The notes: generated by a model from the sequence alone, not told the origin. Shown: positions 15,186 to 26,136, counted from the stretch's first letter. The stretch is DNA of 64,000 nucleotides from an uncultured Clostridia bacterium (GCA_947628655.1 CANRAS010000005.1:62001-126000); one strand, 5' to 3'. Numbers and translations are program-made.

Positions 15186-15477
15186 CGCTATTGATACGTT
15201 TTGCCTATGCAGGCGCGCGGGAAAACTCGTCGCAGGCTTTGACGCGGTTGTTTCGGAAATCCGCAGTAAAACCGCGGGAGGGGTTGTTCTGACCGCCGAC
15301 ATTTCCCCAAAGACCGAAAAGGAAGTAAATTTTTTCGCCGAGCAAAACGGCATAGAAGTGATAAAAGCCGCGTTTTCGATGGACGATGCAAAACGCGCGG
15401 CAGGAAAACGGGCGGGGGTCTTTTTCGTCACGGACGAGGGACTGTTCGGCTCGATAAAGAAACATACTAAGATTTGA
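15178..15477 (+). CDS. ylxQ: L7Ae-family RNA-binding protein (YlxQ-like) with a probable AUA start
   Basis: An uninterrupted frame after ylxR encodes an L7Ae/L30e/S12e/Gadd45-type protein, recognised by CRRAGKLVAGFDAVV near the N-terminus, GGVVLTADISPKTEKEV in the middle and the final AGVFFVTDEGLFGSI. This is the conserved ylxQ position between ylxR and infB. The frame has no ATG, GTG or TTG upstream of the conserved part: after the TGA at 15169-15171 the possible starts are ATA at 15178 or ATT at 15190. An AAAGGAG site (15161-15167) lies 10 bases before the ATA, giving 99 aa. Homologues bind K-turn RNA; the role in Bacillota is uncertain. Confidence 0.8.
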   Translation: MNNAIDTFCLCRRAGKLVAGFDAVVSEIRSKTAGGVVLTADISPKTEKEVNFFAEQNGIEVIKAAFSMDDAKRAAGKRAGVFFVTDEGLFGSIKKHTKI

Positions 15478-15492
15478 TTTGGAGGAGTTACA

Positions 15493-18144
15493 TTGCCAAG
15501 TAAACAGATTAAATACAAACTGCAGGACGTTGCAAAGGATTTGAACGTCGATAAAACGGAGCTTATCGAGCTTTTGGACAAGGCGTTTCCGATAAGCACC
15601 GCAAGAAAAGGGCAAAGCTCGCTGTCGTCGGACGAGGTGGGTTATGTTTTGGCGAGGTACAGCGAAAAATACGCGGTTAAAGACGTGATGAAAACATTCG
15701 CGACGACTAAGGACATCAGAACTCCAAAGCCTGCCGAGCCTGAGAAGAAGACCGCGCGGAAGAAAACCCCGCCGAAAGCGGAGAACGCTCCCGAAAAAGC
15801 GGAGGCAAAGCCCGCAAAGACGGACGCAAAACCCGCAGGTAACGGTAAATCTCCCGCAAAGTCGGAAAAGAAAGAGCCGTCAAAGGACAGCGCAAAGGAA
15901 AAACAGGAGCAAAAGCCGTCGGCAAAACAGGACGCAAAACCCGAAACGCCGAAGAAGTCGGAAACCGCACCGCGCGATGACAGACCGCGCGATACGCGCC
16001 CCGCGGGGAAGTCGGAGAACAAGCGTTCCGAACAGCCTAAGCCCGCGAAACCCGCGAAAACGCCGATGACCGTGAAAAATCCCGCAAAGCCCGTTATTGA
16101 TTCGAGCAAGCTGAAAGTCAACAACCCGCCCAGGCAAAAGCAAAAGGGCGAGGCGGTAAAGCGCGGAGAGCAGGTCACAAAGCGCGTTGATACGCGCGGA
16201 AGTTATGTCGAACTCGATAAGTATAACGAGCGGTATGAAACAATAGCGCCCGTCGGCAGAATGAACAGCGACAGTTTCCGTTCTAAGCAGAAGATAAACC
16301 AAAAGTCCCAGCAAAAAGGCAAGCAGTACGGCAAACAGCGCGAAACAGAGGCGCAGAAACTTAGACGGCTTGAACTTGAACGCGCGAGAAAGCAACAGCT
16401 TAAAGTGCAGATCCCCGATGAAATAGTTGTCGGAGAACTCGCGGCGCGTCTTAAAGTCACCGCGTCCGAGGTTATCAAAAAGCTGTTCGGTTTGGGCGTA
16501 ATGGCGAATATCAATGAAACGGTCGATTTCGATACCGCGTCGCTCGTAGCCGAGGAACTCGGCGCGAAAGTCGAAAAGGAAATTATCGTAACTATCGAGG
16601 AACGCCTTTTCGAGGATACCCCCGACGCGCCCGAAGATTTACAGCCCCGTTCGCCCGTCGTCGTAGTAATGGGTCACGTTGACCACGGCAAAACGTCCAT
16701 TCTCGACTACATTCGCCACGCAAGCGTTCAGGCGACCGAGGCGGGCGGAATAACTCAGCACATCGGCGCATACCGCGTTCACCTTGACGACAGGGACATC
16801 ACGTTCCTCGATACGCCGGGTCACGAGGCGTTCACGTCTATGCGGGCGCGCGGCGCGATGATAACGGATATTGCGATACTCGTCGTCGCGGCGGACGACG
16901 GCATTATGCCCCAGACAATCGAGGCGATAAACCACGCGAAAGCGGCGGGCGTACAGATAATCGTCGCGATGAATAAAATGGATAAAGAGGGCGCAAACCC
17001 CGATAAAATCAAGGAAGAACTCACGAAATACGACCTTGTGTGCGAGGATTGGGGCGGAAATATCATCTGCGTTCCCGTTTCCGCAAAAACGGGCGAGGGT
17101 ATGGACACTCTGCTCGAAATGGTGGGAATTACCGCCGATGTTATGGAACTGAAAGCAAACCCGAACAGGCTTGCTATGGGTGCGGTCATTGAGGCGCGTC
17201 TGGATAAGAGCAGAGGTCCTATTGCAACGCTTTTGGTTCAGAACGGAACGCTCCGCACGGGCGATATTCTGATAGCGGGAACGGCAGTCGGACGCGTCCG
17301 CGTAATGCGCGACGACAAGGGCAGAACCGTCACCGAGGCGGGTCCGTCCGTCCCCGTAGAGATAATGGGTCTGTCCGAAGTTCCGAGCGCGGGCGACACG
17401 TTCAACGCGGTTGAAGATGAAAAGCTGGCAAGAGAACTCGTAGAAAAGCGCAAGCGCGAGGCAAAGGAGGAGCAGTTCAAGAATTATCACAAAGTAACGC
17501 TCGACAACCTGTTCAGTTCGATAGAGCAGGGCGAGATAAAGGAACTGCCTATAGTCGTGAAAGCGGACGTTCAGGGTTCTGTAGAGGCTGTTACGCAGTC
17601 GCTTGAAAAGCTGACGAACGACGAAGTGCGCGTTAAAGTGATCCACGGCGGCGTGGGCGCGGTAAGCGAAAGCGATGTAATGCTCGCTATGGCGTCGGGC
17701 GCGGTTATAGTAGGATTTAACGTAAGACCGCACCCGTCGGCGGAAGAAACCGCAAAGCGCGAGGGCGTAGAGGTTCGCCTTTACCGCGTAATATACGACG
17801 CTATTGAGGACATCACGGCGGCGATGAAAGGTATGTTGGCGCCGAAGTTCCGCGAAGTTCAGCTAGGTAAGGTCGAGGTTCGCCAGGTTTACAAAATCAC
17901 GGGCGTCGGCTTTGTCGCAGGTTCGTATGTTCTTGAGGGCAAAGTTGCCCGCAGCGGACAGGTGCGGATAGTACGCGACGGAATTGTCGTCGGCGACGAT
18001 AAAATCGCGGGGCTACAGCGGTTTAAGGACAGCGTAAAGGAAGTAGCCGCAGGGTTCGAGTGCGGAATAAGCCTTGAAAAGTTCACGGACATCAAAGAGG
18101 GCGACATTTTCGAGGCGTATATTATGGAGGAATACACCGATTAA
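15493..18144 (+). CDS. infB: Translation initiation factor IF-2
   Basis: IF-2 is the GTPase that places initiator tRNA in the ribosomal P site. The 883-aa protein has an N-terminal IF2_N domain (about 1-55), a long Lys/Pro/Ala/Glu-rich disordered linker (about 75-235), a second IF2_N domain (about 300-355), the G domain (about 385-550, with [17 protein letters not shown] and NKMD) and the C-terminal beta-barrel and tRNA-binding domains (to 883). The start is a TTG at 15493 with GGAGGAG at 15481-15487. It sits in the rimP-nusA-ylxRQ-infB-rbfA operon. Confidence 0.97.
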   Translation: MPSKQIKYKLQDVAKDLNVDKTELIELLDKAFPISTARKGQSSLSSDEVGYVLARYSEKYAVKDVMKTFATTKDIRTPKPAEPEKKTARKKTPPKAENAPEKAEAKPAKTDAKPAGNGKSPAKSEKKEPSKDSAKEKQEQKPSAKQDAKPETPKKSETAPRDDRPRDTRPAGKSENKRSEQPKPAKPAKTPMTVKNPAKPVIDSSKLKVNNPPRQKQKGEAVKRGEQVTKRVDTRGSYVELDKYNERYETIAPVGRMNSDSFRSKQKINQKSQQKGKQYGKQRETEAQKLRRLELERARKQQLKVQIPDEIVVGELAARLKVTASEVIKKLFGLGVMANINETVDFDTASLVAEELGAKVEKEIIVTIEERLFEDTPDAPEDLQPRSPVVVVMGHVDHGKTSILDYIRHASVQATEAGGITQHIGAYRVHLDDRDITFLDTPGHEAFTSMRARGAMITDIAILVVAADDGIMPQTIEAINHAKAAGVQIIVAMNKMDKEGANPDKIKEELTKYDLVCEDWGGNIICVPVSAKTGEGMDTLLEMVGITADVMELKANPNRLAMGAVIEARLDKSRGPIATLLVQNGTLRTGDILIAGTAVGRVRVMRDDKGRTVTEAGPSVPVEIMGLSEVPSAGDTFNAVEDEKLARELVEKRKREAKEEQFKNYHKVTLDNLFSSIEQGEIKELPIVVKADVQGSVEAVTQSLEKLTNDEVRVKVIHGGVGAVSESDVMLAMASGAVIVGFNVRPHPSAEETAKREGVEVRLYRVIYDAIEDITAAMKGMLAPKFREVQLGKVEVRQVYKITGVGFVAGSYVLEGKVARSGQVRIVRDGIVVGDDKIAGLQRFKDSVKEVAAGFECGISLEKFTDIKEGDIFEAYIMEEYTD

Positions 18145-18210
18145 CGGCTAGAGAATGTATAATTCTGCCGCGGTGAAAAATTATCATTAATAGGTGGTGG
18201 AGTTATTATT

Positions 18211-18597
18211 ATGCCTAACTTTAATATCAAACGATTGAGCGAGGATATACGGCGGGAAATATCAGCCGCGCTGACGGGCGTTAAAGACCCGCGTGTCGCG
18301 GACGGCTTTGTCACGATAACCCGCTGTGAACTTACAAACGATTTAAGCTACTGTAAAGTGTGGGTCGCTTGTATGGGCGGCGCGGAGCGCACCGCGACGG
18401 CTGCGGAGGGTATGAAAGCGGCGGCGGGATATTTCAAGAAACGCATTGCGGGCGCTGTTCGTATGCGCAAAATGCCCGAACTTATTTTCATACCCGACAA
18501 TTCGCTTGAATACAGCGAGCATATAGAGGACATCATAGCGCACCTGCCAAAGCGCGCGGACGAAAACGCGGACAAGGAGGACGGCAATGGAGATTGA
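18211..18597 (+). CDS. rbfA: Ribosome-binding factor A
   Basis: RbfA is a cold-shock and 16S rRNA maturation factor that binds the 30S subunit. The 128-aa product has the KH-like fold with RLSEDIRREISAAL (about 6-19), KDPRVADGFVTITRCELTNDL (about 24-45, key residues D, P, R, V) and the C-terminal MRKMPELIFIPDNSLEYSEHIE region. It overlaps nrnA by 11 bases. Confidence 0.95.
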   Translation: MPNFNIKRLSEDIRREISAALTGVKDPRVADGFVTITRCELTNDLSYCKVWVACMGGAERTATAAEGMKAAAGYFKKRIAGAVRMRKMPELIFIPDNSLEYSEHIEDIIAHLPKRADENADKEDGNGD

Positions 18598-19549
18598 TGT
18601 ACAGCAGGCGGCGGAGTTCTTAAAAGCGAATGACGATTATTTAATTCTTATGCACGCAAGCCCCGACGGTGATACTTTGGGCTGCGGTCACGCGCTGTGC
18701 GGCGCTCTCCAGAGAATAGGAAAGCGCGCCCGCGCCGTCTGTCCCGAAGAGATACCGCATAAGTTCGATTATCTGTTTTCCGCCTGCGAAAAGCAGGAGT
18801 TCGAGTACAAGACGGTAGTCTGCGTTGACGTTGCGGATACAAAGCTGTTGGGAGAAATGAAACCCGTAGGCGACACCGCCGCGCTTTGCATAGACCACCA
18901 CGAAACGAACACGGGCTATGCCGAGCGGACGCTCGTGCGCGGAGAATACGCGTCGGCGTGCGAACTGATGTATGAAGTGATAAACGCCCTCGAAGTAGAA
19001 ATAGACAAGGACATCGCGAACTGTATCTACACGGGCGCCGCGACGGACACGGGCTGTTTTAAATTCTCGAACACAACGCCTCAAACGCATATGATAGCCG
19101 CCGAGATGATGAAAAAAGGCGCGGACTATGCGATGATAAATTACGTTCACTTTGATCTTAAAACTCACGCGCGGATAAGTTTGGAGCAGGAAGTGCTGAA
19201 GAATATCCGCTATTACGAGGGCGGGCGCATTGCGCTGATTTCCGTGCCGCTGTCGCTAGTGAACAGCCTTGACGCTGACAGCGACGACGTAGGCGCTTTA
19301 TCGAGCATACCGCGCCAGATAGAGGGCGTAGACGTCGGCATTTGCATAAAGGAAAAGAAGAACGGCTCGTATAAAGCGTCGCTTAGGACAAGTCAGCTTG
19401 TGAACGCGGCGGAGGTTTGTCAGCTTTTCGGCGGAGGAGGTCACGCGAGAGCGGGCGGATGTTCGTTCTTTCACGGCGCGGAGGACGCTGAACGGCGGAT
19501 AGTCAAAGCCTCGGCGGAGGCATTGAGGACGGCGCTTGGAAAAGAATGA
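18587..19549 (+). CDS. nrnA: Bifunctional oligoribonuclease / pAp phosphatase NrnA (DHH family)
   Basis: NrnA degrades very short RNAs to mononucleotides and dephosphorylates pAp. The 320-aa protein has the DHH catalytic domain with HASPDGDTLG (about 23-32), the metal-binding DVAD (about 82) and DHHETN (about 103), and the C-terminal DHHA1 domain with GGGGHARAGG (about 284-293). It overlaps rbfA and truB, the normal place of this gene in Bacillota. Confidence 0.93.
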   Translation: MEIDVQQAAEFLKANDDYLILMHASPDGDTLGCGHALCGALQRIGKRARAVCPEEIPHKFDYLFSACEKQEFEYKTVVCVDVADTKLLGEMKPVGDTAALCIDHHETNTGYAERTLVRGEYASACELMYEVINALEVEIDKDIANCIYTGAATDTGCFKFSNTTPQTHMIAAEMMKKGADYAMINYVHFDLKTHARISLEQEVLKNIRYYEGGRIALISVPLSLVNSLDADSDDVGALSSIPRQIEGVDVGICIKEKKNGSYKASLRTSQLVNAAEVCQLFGGGGHARAGGCSFFHGAEDAERRIVKASAEALRTALGKE

Positions 19550-20436
19550 ACGGGATAATAGTTGTAAATAAGCCTCAAAACTTCACGTCGTTTGACGTGA
19601 CGGCGATAGTCAGAAAAAAGTTCGGCACGAAAAAAGTCGGTCACGGCGGTACTCTTGACCCAATGGCAACGGGCGTTCTGCCCGTCTTTGTCGGGAACGC
19701 GACAAAAGCCATAGATTTGGTGTCGGACAAATCGAAAAGCTATCGCGCGGGGTTTCGTCTTGGAGTATGCTCCGATACGCTCGACATATGGGGTGCGCTT
19801 GCGGAATGTGAGCCGAACACCGCCGAAATGCGCGATGTGCAGGCGGTACTCCCGCGCTTTGTCGGGGAAATCGAACAAACGCCCCCGATGTATTCCGCGC
19901 TGAAAGTGAACGGGCAGAAATTGTGCGACCTCGCGAGAAAGGGCATTGAAGTCGAGCGCAAACCGCGCAAAATCACGGTAACGCGCTTAGAACTTATAGA
20001 TTTTAACGGGCGGGACGGGATAATCGAAATCGACTGTTCCGCGGGGACGTACATTCGTTCGCTTGCGGACGACATCGGCAGAGCGCTCGGCACACGCGCA
20101 GTTATGACAAGCCTTGTAAGGACGAAAAGCTGTGGTTTTACGCTTGATAACGCCGTGCCGATTGACGACATAAAAACAAAGCCGATAGATGAAATTCCCG
20201 TGCTGAGCGTCGATACGGTTTTGCATTATCCGTCAGTCATACTAGACAGCGAGCAAAAACGGCTCTATTTAAACGGCGTTCGGCTTGACGCGGGCAGGAT
20301 AAAGCACATAGCGCCGACAGCCCCGCCGACAGGCGAACTGCTCTGCATCTACGAGGAAAACTCCCCGTTTCTGCTGGGAGTGGGCAGAATAAACGAGCAG
20401 GGCGAACTTGTTTCGGTAAAGCAGTTCGCGGACTGA
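19546..20436 (+). CDS. truB: tRNA pseudouridine(55) synthase
   Basis: TruB makes pseudouridine 55 in the T-loop of tRNAs. The 296-aa protein shows the N-terminal IVVNKPQNFTSFD, the catalytic region GHGGTLDPMATGVLPV (catalytic Asp about residue 40), and the TruB C-terminal region with the conserved CSAGTYIRSLADDIG (about 165-179). It overlaps nrnA by 4 bases (ATGA). Confidence 0.95.
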   Translation: MNGIIVVNKPQNFTSFDVTAIVRKKFGTKKVGHGGTLDPMATGVLPVFVGNATKAIDLVSDKSKSYRAGFRLGVCSDTLDIWGALAECEPNTAEMRDVQAVLPRFVGEIEQTPPMYSALKVNGQKLCDLARKGIEVERKPRKITVTRLELIDFNGRDGIIEIDCSAGTYIRSLADDIGRALGTRAVMTSLVRTKSCGFTLDNAVPIDDIKTKPIDEIPVLSVDTVLHYPSVILDSEQKRLYLNGVRLDAGRIKHIAPTAPPTGELLCIYEENSPFLLGVGRINEQGELVSVKQFAD

Positions 20437-20463
20437 TTTCAAGAACTAAACAGGAGAAGTATT

Positions 20464-21354
20464 TTGACAGATATAACATACAGCGCTCCGCCAAAGGAAG
20501 AAACGGCGGTAGCACTCGGGTATTTCGACGGACTTCACTTGGGGCATATGGGAGTAATAAGCGCGGCGCTCGCGCAAAGTCACTTAAAACCCACGGTGTT
20601 CACGTTTAGCTGTGACACGACCCTGCCGAAGTTTGAAACCCCCGAGGACATCATCTCGTTTGAGAATAAGTGTGAACTGCTCGAAAAGGCGGGCGTTGAG
20701 TATATCTGCGCGCCCGATTTCGCCGAAGTATGCACGCTCTCGGACGAGGATTTTGTAAAGAAAATTCTGCGGGATAAGCTAAACGCGCGGTACGCCTGCT
20801 GCGGGAGGAATTTCCGCTTTGGCAGGGACGGGTGCGGAACTCCCGAACGCCTGACTCTGCTCGGCGAGAAATACGGCATACGCGCGGGGATAGTCGAGGA
20901 CGTGTGCCTTGACGGAAAACTGATAAGTTCCACGCATATAAGGGAACTTATCCGAAACGGCGAGATAGAGCAGGCAAACAGGCTGTTGGGGTACGAATGG
21001 CAGTTCACTCTGCCCGTAGTTCACGGACGGGAACTCGGCAGACGGCTGAATTTCCCGACGATAAACCAAATTCTCCCCGAAACCAACGTCCTGCCGCGCT
21101 TTGGCGTTTATAAAAGCTATGTTCAGGTACATTCGAGAAATTACCGGGGGATAACGAACATAGGCGTGCGCCCTACCGTTGATGAAAGCCGAAAGGTCGT
21201 GTGCGAAACGCATATACTGAACTTTAACGGCGATTTATACGGCGAAAGCGTCGCGGTATCGCTATGCGCCTTCATTCGCCCCGAACGGAGATTTTCGGGT
21301 ATAGAGGAACTTAAAGAACAAATAAAACGGGATATTAAATCGGCGGAAAAATAA
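20464..21354 (+). CDS. ribF: Bifunctional riboflavin kinase / FAD synthetase
   Basis: RibF converts riboflavin to FMN and FAD. The 296-aa protein has an N-terminal nucleotidyltransferase (FAD synthetase) domain with [14 protein letters not shown] (about 19-32) and [10 protein letters not shown] (about 156), and a C-terminal flavokinase domain with the PTIN motif near 198 and NIGVRPTV (about 236). The start is a TTG at 20464 after an AGGAGA site. It ends the truB-ribF part of the operon; gltX follows 40 bp later. Confidence 0.93.
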   Translation: MTDITYSAPPKEETAVALGYFDGLHLGHMGVISAALAQSHLKPTVFTFSCDTTLPKFETPEDIISFENKCELLEKAGVEYICAPDFAEVCTLSDEDFVKKILRDKLNARYACCGRNFRFGRDGCGTPERLTLLGEKYGIRAGIVEDVCLDGKLISSTHIRELIRNGEIEQANRLLGYEWQFTLPVVHGRELGRRLNFPTINQILPETNVLPRFGVYKSYVQVHSRNYRGITNIGVRPTVDESRKVVCETHILNFNGDLYGESVAVSLCAFIRPERRFSGIEELKEQIKRDIKSAEK

Positions 21355-21394
21355 GACCGCCCAAAACTCTGATAGAAGAAAGGAATTGATTGAA

Positions 21395-22852
21395 ATGTCG
21401 GAAGTTAGAACAAGGTTTGCGCCAAGTCCCACGGGATATATGCACATAGGAAACCTGCGCACCGCGCTTTACACATATTTACTCGCGAAAAAGCAGGGCG
21501 GGAAGTTTATTCTCAGAATAGAGGATACCGACCGCGAACGCTATGTTGACGGCGCGGTGGACGTTATCTATAAAACGCTCCGCGACTGCGGTCTTAACTG
21601 GGACGAGGGTCCCGACGTCGGCGGGGATTACGGTCCGTATATCCAAAGCGAACGTATGGGAATGTACAAGGATTACGCCGAGGATTTAGTAAAAAAAGGC
21701 GAGGCATACTATTGCTTTTGCACGAAAGAACGCCTTGAAGAACTCGCGGCGGTTCAGAAAGCGTCGAACATCTCGCCGATGTACGACCGCCATTGCCGTC
21801 ACTTGTCGAAAGAGGAGATAGAGAAAAATCTCGCAGACGGCGTGCCGTATGTAATAAGACAGGCTATCCCCGAAGAGGGTTCGACAACGTTCCATGATGA
21901 AATTTACGGCGACATTACCGTTGACAATTCCATTCTCGACGACCAGATCCTGCTGAAAACGGACGGTATGCCGACCTATAACTTCGCGAACGTTATAGAC
22001 GACCACACGATGAAGATAACCCACGTTGTCCGCGGAAACGAATACCTGTCCTCCGCGCCGAAGTACAATCTGCTCTACAAGGCGTTCGGCTGGGAACCGC
22101 CGATGTATATTCACGTAGAGCATATTATGAAAGACGCACAGCATAAACTCGCAAAGCGCGACGGCGACGCGTCGTTCCAGGACCTTATGGAAAAAGGCTA
22201 TCTTACAGAGGCGGTGCTGAACTATATTCTGCTGTTGGGCTGGGCGCCGAAGGGAGAAAACGAGATTTTCTCGCTGTCCGAGATGATTGAGGCGTTCGAT
22301 TTGTCGGGAATATCGAAGTCCCCCGCGATATTCGACCCCGCAAAGCTGAAAGCGATTAACGCGCATTACGTCCGCGCAATGACGCTTGAAGATTTTGTAA
22401 AAATCGCAGAGCCGTATATCCGCAAAACTTGCACGCGTGAGGATATAGATATAAAGCTGTTGTGCAGTGTACTCCAGCCAAGGTGCGAGGTGTTCACGGA
22501 CATTCCCGAACAGGTGGATTTCATCGACAAACTGCCCGAATATCCGCTCGATTTGTATGTGAACAAAAAGATGAAAACTACGCTTGAAACCTCGCTTGAC
22601 GCGCTCAAACAAATACTTCCCGTTATGGAAAGCATAACCGACTTCACGCAGGACAGCATACACGCGGCGCTGTTTGCGCTTATCGAGAAAATGGGCGTAA
22701 AAAACGGCGTTGTGCTGTTCCCATTGCGCGTTGCGCTGTCGGGGAAACAGTTTACCCCCGGAGGAGGAGTAGAGCTTTCGACGCTCCTCGGAAAAGAGGA
22801 AAGCCTGTCGAGAATACGCAAGGGAATAGAACTTTTGTCGGCGGCGGTTTGA
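21395..22852 (+). CDS. gltX: Glutamyl-tRNA synthetase
   Basis: A class I aminoacyl-tRNA synthetase charging tRNA-Glu, probably non-discriminating as in most Bacillota. The product of about 485 aa has the HIGH-type motif [11 protein letters not shown] (about 9-19), the zinc-less insertion region, the KMSKS-type motif HKLAKRDGD (about 250) and a C-terminal anticodon-binding domain (about 340-485). The open frame extends to a TTG at 21386, but the ATG at 21395 is the better start (GAAAGGA at 21377-21383). Confidence 0.95.
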   Translation: MSEVRTRFAPSPTGYMHIGNLRTALYTYLLAKKQGGKFILRIEDTDRERYVDGAVDVIYKTLRDCGLNWDEGPDVGGDYGPYIQSERMGMYKDYAEDLVKKGEAYYCFCTKERLEELAAVQKASNISPMYDRHCRHLSKEEIEKNLADGVPYVIRQAIPEEGSTTFHDEIYGDITVDNSILDDQILLKTDGMPTYNFANVIDDHTMKITHVVRGNEYLSSAPKYNLLYKAFGWEPPMYIHVEHIMKDAQHKLAKRDGDASFQDLMEKGYLTEAVLNYILLLGWAPKGENEIFSLSEMIEAFDLSGISKSPAIFDPAKLKAINAHYVRAMTLEDFVKIAEPYIRKTCTREDIDIKLLCSVLQPRCEVFTDIPEQVDFIDKLPEYPLDLYVNKKMKTTLETSLDALKQILPVMESITDFTQDSIHAALFALIEKMGVKNGVVLFPLRVALSGKQFTPGGGVELSTLLGKEESLSRIRKGIELLSAAV

Positions 22853-22933
22853 TTTTCATTTTCACGGCACAAAATCATCACTTTAACGGAGTATAATAAG
22901 TTTTGGAAATTCTTCAAAGGAAATGGACCCAAA

Positions 22934-23887
22934 ATGATAGAAGTTAAGAATTTAAGCAAAAGCTACGGCAATATAAATGCCGTTCGCAATATCTCGTTTA
23001 CCGTGAATGACTGCGAGATTTTAGGACTTCTCGGCGCGAACGGCGCGGGGAAAACCACAACGATGAACATTCTCGCGGGGTATCTGGCGGGTACGGGCGG
23101 GGAAGTGCTGATAGACGGCAGGGATATTTCGATAGACCCGATAGGCGCGAAAAAGAACGTCGGCTATCTTCCCGAACAGCCTCCGCTTTATCAGGATATG
23201 ACCGTTGATGAATATCTGAATTTCGTTTACGGATTAAAGCATTGCAAAATGCCGAAAAAATCGCACCTCGGCGAGATTAAAACGCTGACGGGCATAGAGG
23301 ACGTGCGCAGCCGCGTTATACGCAATCTCTCAAAGGGCTATAAACAGCGGACGGGACTTGCGGGCGCGCTTGTCGGAAACCCGAACACGCTTATCCTCGA
23401 CGAGCCGACTGTAGGGCTTGACCCAAAGCAGATGATAGAAATGCGTTCGCTTATCAAAAAACTCGGACGCGCTCACACGGTAATTCTCTCGTCGCATATT
23501 CTGACGGAAGTGCAGGCGGTCTGCGGTCGCATTGCGATAATCGACCGCGGGAAACTTATAGCTGCAGATACCGAAGATAACCTCTCGAAAGACCTTTCGG
23601 CGGGGTATGACCTTACTCTGAGAATAGAGGGCGCGAAAAAGGACGTTCTGCCGATATTGCGCCAGATAAACAATGTCAGTGACGTGCAGACCGTGCGCGA
23701 AACGGAAAAGAACGTTTTCGAGTACGAACTGAAAGCAAAAAGCGATATTCGCCGCGAAGTGTTCAGGCGAATGTCCGCTCGGAATATGCCGATACTCTAT
23801 ATGAAGAACAGCGAACTGTCGCTTGAGGAGATTTTCCTGAAACTTACGGCGGGCAGTTTTTACGGCAAAGGAGGAGATGCCGAGTGA
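22934..23887 (+). CDS. ABC transporter ATP-binding protein (Gld/CcmA-like exporter)
   Basis: The 317-aa protein is an ABC-2-type ATPase: Walker A GANGAGKTT (about 34-42), signature LSKGYKQR (about 133), Walker B LILDEPTVGLDP (about 153-164), and a switch His in SSHI (about 188). The C-terminal 90 residues form the extra domain usual in drug/Gld-like exporters. It is coupled by a 4-base overlap (GTGA) to the permease gene and a GldG-like gene follows, giving the gldA-gldF-gldG order. The substrate is unknown. Confidence 0.85.
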   Translation: MIEVKNLSKSYGNINAVRNISFTVNDCEILGLLGANGAGKTTTMNILAGYLAGTGGEVLIDGRDISIDPIGAKKNVGYLPEQPPLYQDMTVDEYLNFVYGLKHCKMPKKSHLGEIKTLTGIEDVRSRVIRNLSKGYKQRTGLAGALVGNPNTLILDEPTVGLDPKQMIEMRSLIKKLGRAHTVILSSHILTEVQAVCGRIAIIDRGKLIAADTEDNLSKDLSAGYDLTLRIEGAKKDVLPILRQINNVSDVQTVRETEKNVFEYELKAKSDIRREVFRRMSARNMPILYMKNSELSLEEIFLKLTAGSFYGKGGDAE

Positions 23888-24603
23888 CGGCTGTTTTTAA
23901 GCGAGAACTCGCGTCATACTTCACAACTCCGCTCGGATATGTGTTTGTCGCGGTGTTCTGCGGGTTTTCGGGATTGTTTTTGTATATGTTCTGTTTAAGT
24001 GCGGGGCAGTCGGATATGAGCGTCGTTTTTTCGATGATGTTCTTTATTATGCTGACGGCAATTCCCGTGCTTACAATGCGGACAATGGCTGATGAAAAAC
24101 GGCAGAAGACCGACCAGCTTCTCCTTACAAGCCCCGTATCGCTTTTCGGAATAGTCGCGGGGAAGTTCTTGGCGGCGTTTGCGGTGTTCTTCTGCGGAGT
24201 GCTTGTAATGCTCGTTTACGCTGTCGCGTTAAGTATAGCCGTGACCAATGCGGGCGGTGCGTTCGGCTGGGCGGTTTTCTGGGGAAACTTCACGGGAATG
24301 CTGCTTATGGGCGGGGTTTTTATCTCCGTCGGAATATTCATCTCCAACTTCACGGAAAACCAGATGATAGCCGCGATAGGCTCGATAGGCGCGAACTTTG
24401 CGCTGTGTCTGTTCGACCTAATATCGGGGTATGTCGGCAATGAAACGCTGAAGAACGCGCTGAACTCGCTTTCCGTCTACTACAAATACGGCGAATTCAC
24501 CGTCGGGCTGTTCAGCTTAAAGAATATCGTGTTCTTTTTGAGCCTTACCGCGATATTCTTGTTTTTAACGGCGCGTTCAATAAAGCGCCGTCAGCAGAGT
24601 TAG
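23884..24603 (+). CDS. ABC-2 type permease (GldF-like)
   Basis: The 239-aa integral membrane protein has six predicted helices, with the ABC-2 pattern of an N-terminal FKRELASYFTTPLGYVF segment, the cytoplasmic motif MRTMADEKRQKTDQLLLTSPVS (described by its MADE and TSPVS ends, about 63-84) and a final helix before a basic tail. These are typical of GldF/NosY-like permeases. It starts at a GTG overlapping the ATPase stop. Confidence 0.82.
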   Translation: MTAVFKRELASYFTTPLGYVFVAVFCGFSGLFLYMFCLSAGQSDMSVVFSMMFFIMLTAIPVLTMRTMADEKRQKTDQLLLTSPVSLFGIVAGKFLAAFAVFFCGVLVMLVYAVALSIAVTNAGGAFGWAVFWGNFTGMLLMGGVFISVGIFISNFTENQMIAAIGSIGANFALCLFDLISGYVGNETLKNALNSLSVYYKYGEFTVGLFSLKNIVFFLSLTAIFLFLTARSIKRRQQS

Positions 24604-24606
24604 GCG

Positions 24607-26136
24607 GTGACGGCGTTGAAAAAAATCAGCAAAAAAGAAACAAAAGAAATAAAAGAAACAAAAGAACAGACGACCGCCGAAGAGAAAGCGTTTAAGAAAC
24701 GCAGGCTAAAGCGCAGGATACTGTCCTCGGCGTTCACGGCGCTGGTGATTATAGCGATAATCGCGCTGAACGTTGTAGTCGGAATTATCTCCGACAAGCA
24801 GAATACCTCCGCCGACCTTACGGACGGCAGTATTTACACGCTGAGTGATGAAAGCCGTGAATATCTCCAAAACACGCTTTCAAGCGACGTTACTATCACC
24901 GTGCTTTGCTCCGAAACGGAATTTTCCGCGCAGGATATGTCGTATAAACAGGCGGACGAGATTTTAAAGAATATGGCGCGCGAAAGTCCGCACATAACGC
25001 TTTCTTACCTCGACTTAAACAGCAGTCCGAATTTCGCCGCAGAGTTTGCGGGGGAAACTCTCGCAGAGAATTATGTTGTTGCAGAGTGCGAAAAAACGGG
25101 CAGATATAAGATAATCCCGCCGTATGATTACTTTGTTTTCAATCAAAGCTATCTGGAGTATTACGGCGCTTACGTTGTCGAGGGTTCTGTAATCGAGCAG
25201 GAAACGATAAGCGCACTTATGTATATAACGAACGAAACGCCCGTTAAGGTGGCGTTCGCGGAGGGTTACGGCGAAAGCGACAGCACGGCGCTCAAAAACC
25301 TGCTCCAAAAAAACGGCTATGACGTGGAAACGCTCTCGCTTGTTACGACATCGGAAATCCCCGAAGATACCGATTATGTCGTATTATTCGCGCCGAGCGC
25401 TGACATTGATAAAACTCAGCTTGAAAAGCTCGATAAGTTTTTAGAAACGGATGGGAAGAACGTCGTGTACTTCGCATCGACCGTTCAGCCGAAAACGCCG
25501 AATATCGACGAGTTTTTAAACCGCTGGGGAATTTCCGTAGGTTATGACGTCATAGGGCAGACCGACACGAGCGTTCTCACAAGCAGCGATACGCTTTTCG
25601 CACACTTGCAGGAAATCTGCGATACTAAGTATACACAGACGGTTTACGGCTCGCAGATGTACACGTTCGGCGCGCATATGCGCCCCGTTTACACATCGGA
25701 CGAAAAGGACGGCGCGGTGACAACCGTGCTGATGAAAACGTTCGATAAGGCGTACCTCTATCCGCTTGACAACGCTCTTGCCGAGGACTTTGACATTGAA
25801 AAAGCCGACAGCGGGGTGTTTAACGACGCTGTTATTGCCGAACGCGGGTACGGCGGAGAAAAAAGCCGAGTATGTGTGTTCGGTTCGGAGATGTTCGCGT
25901 CAAACCTGTACTTATCGTACACCAATTCCAACAACGCGGATTTTCTTGTCGGAATGTGGAATTACATTTCGGGCAGACAGCAGGGGATTACTATAAAACA
26001 AAAATCGTTTATGCCCGCGGTGTTTGAAATAAACGTTAAAACTGCGAACGTGATGGCGATACTGCTTTGCATAGTTATTCCGATATGCGTTATCGCTTTG
26101 GGGATAATCGTGTGGGTTCGCAGGCGGCATAGGTGA
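24607..26136 (+). CDS. GldG-like ABC-associated membrane protein
   Basis: The 509-aa protein has a Lys/Glu-rich cytoplasmic N-terminus (1-35), a membrane helix (about 38-60), a large extracellular ABC_transp_aux/GldG-type domain (about 65-470) and a final helix (about 478-502) with a short basic tail. It follows the permease by 3 bp and starts with GTG. In Bacteroidota such genes serve gliding; in Clostridia this three-gene set is an exporter of unknown cargo. The extracellular part is probably a substrate- or surface-contacting partner of the permease. Confidence 0.72.
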   Translation: MTALKKISKKETKEIKETKEQTTAEEKAFKKRRLKRRILSSAFTALVIIAIIALNVVVGIISDKQNTSADLTDGSIYTLSDESREYLQNTLSSDVTITVLCSETEFSAQDMSYKQADEILKNMARESPHITLSYLDLNSSPNFAAEFAGETLAENYVVAECEKTGRYKIIPPYDYFVFNQSYLEYYGAYVVEGSVIEQETISALMYITNETPVKVAFAEGYGESDSTALKNLLQKNGYDVETLSLVTTSEIPEDTDYVVLFAPSADIDKTQLEKLDKFLETDGKNVVYFASTVQPKTPNIDEFLNRWGISVGYDVIGQTDTSVLTSSDTLFAHLQEICDTKYTQTVYGSQMYTFGAHMRPVYTSDEKDGAVTTVLMKTFDKAYLYPLDNALAEDFDIEKADSGVFNDAVIAERGYGGEKSRVCVFGSEMFASNLYLSYTNSNNADFLVGMWNYISGRQQGITIKQKSFMPAVFEINVKTANVMAILLCIVIPICVIALGIIVWVRRRHR

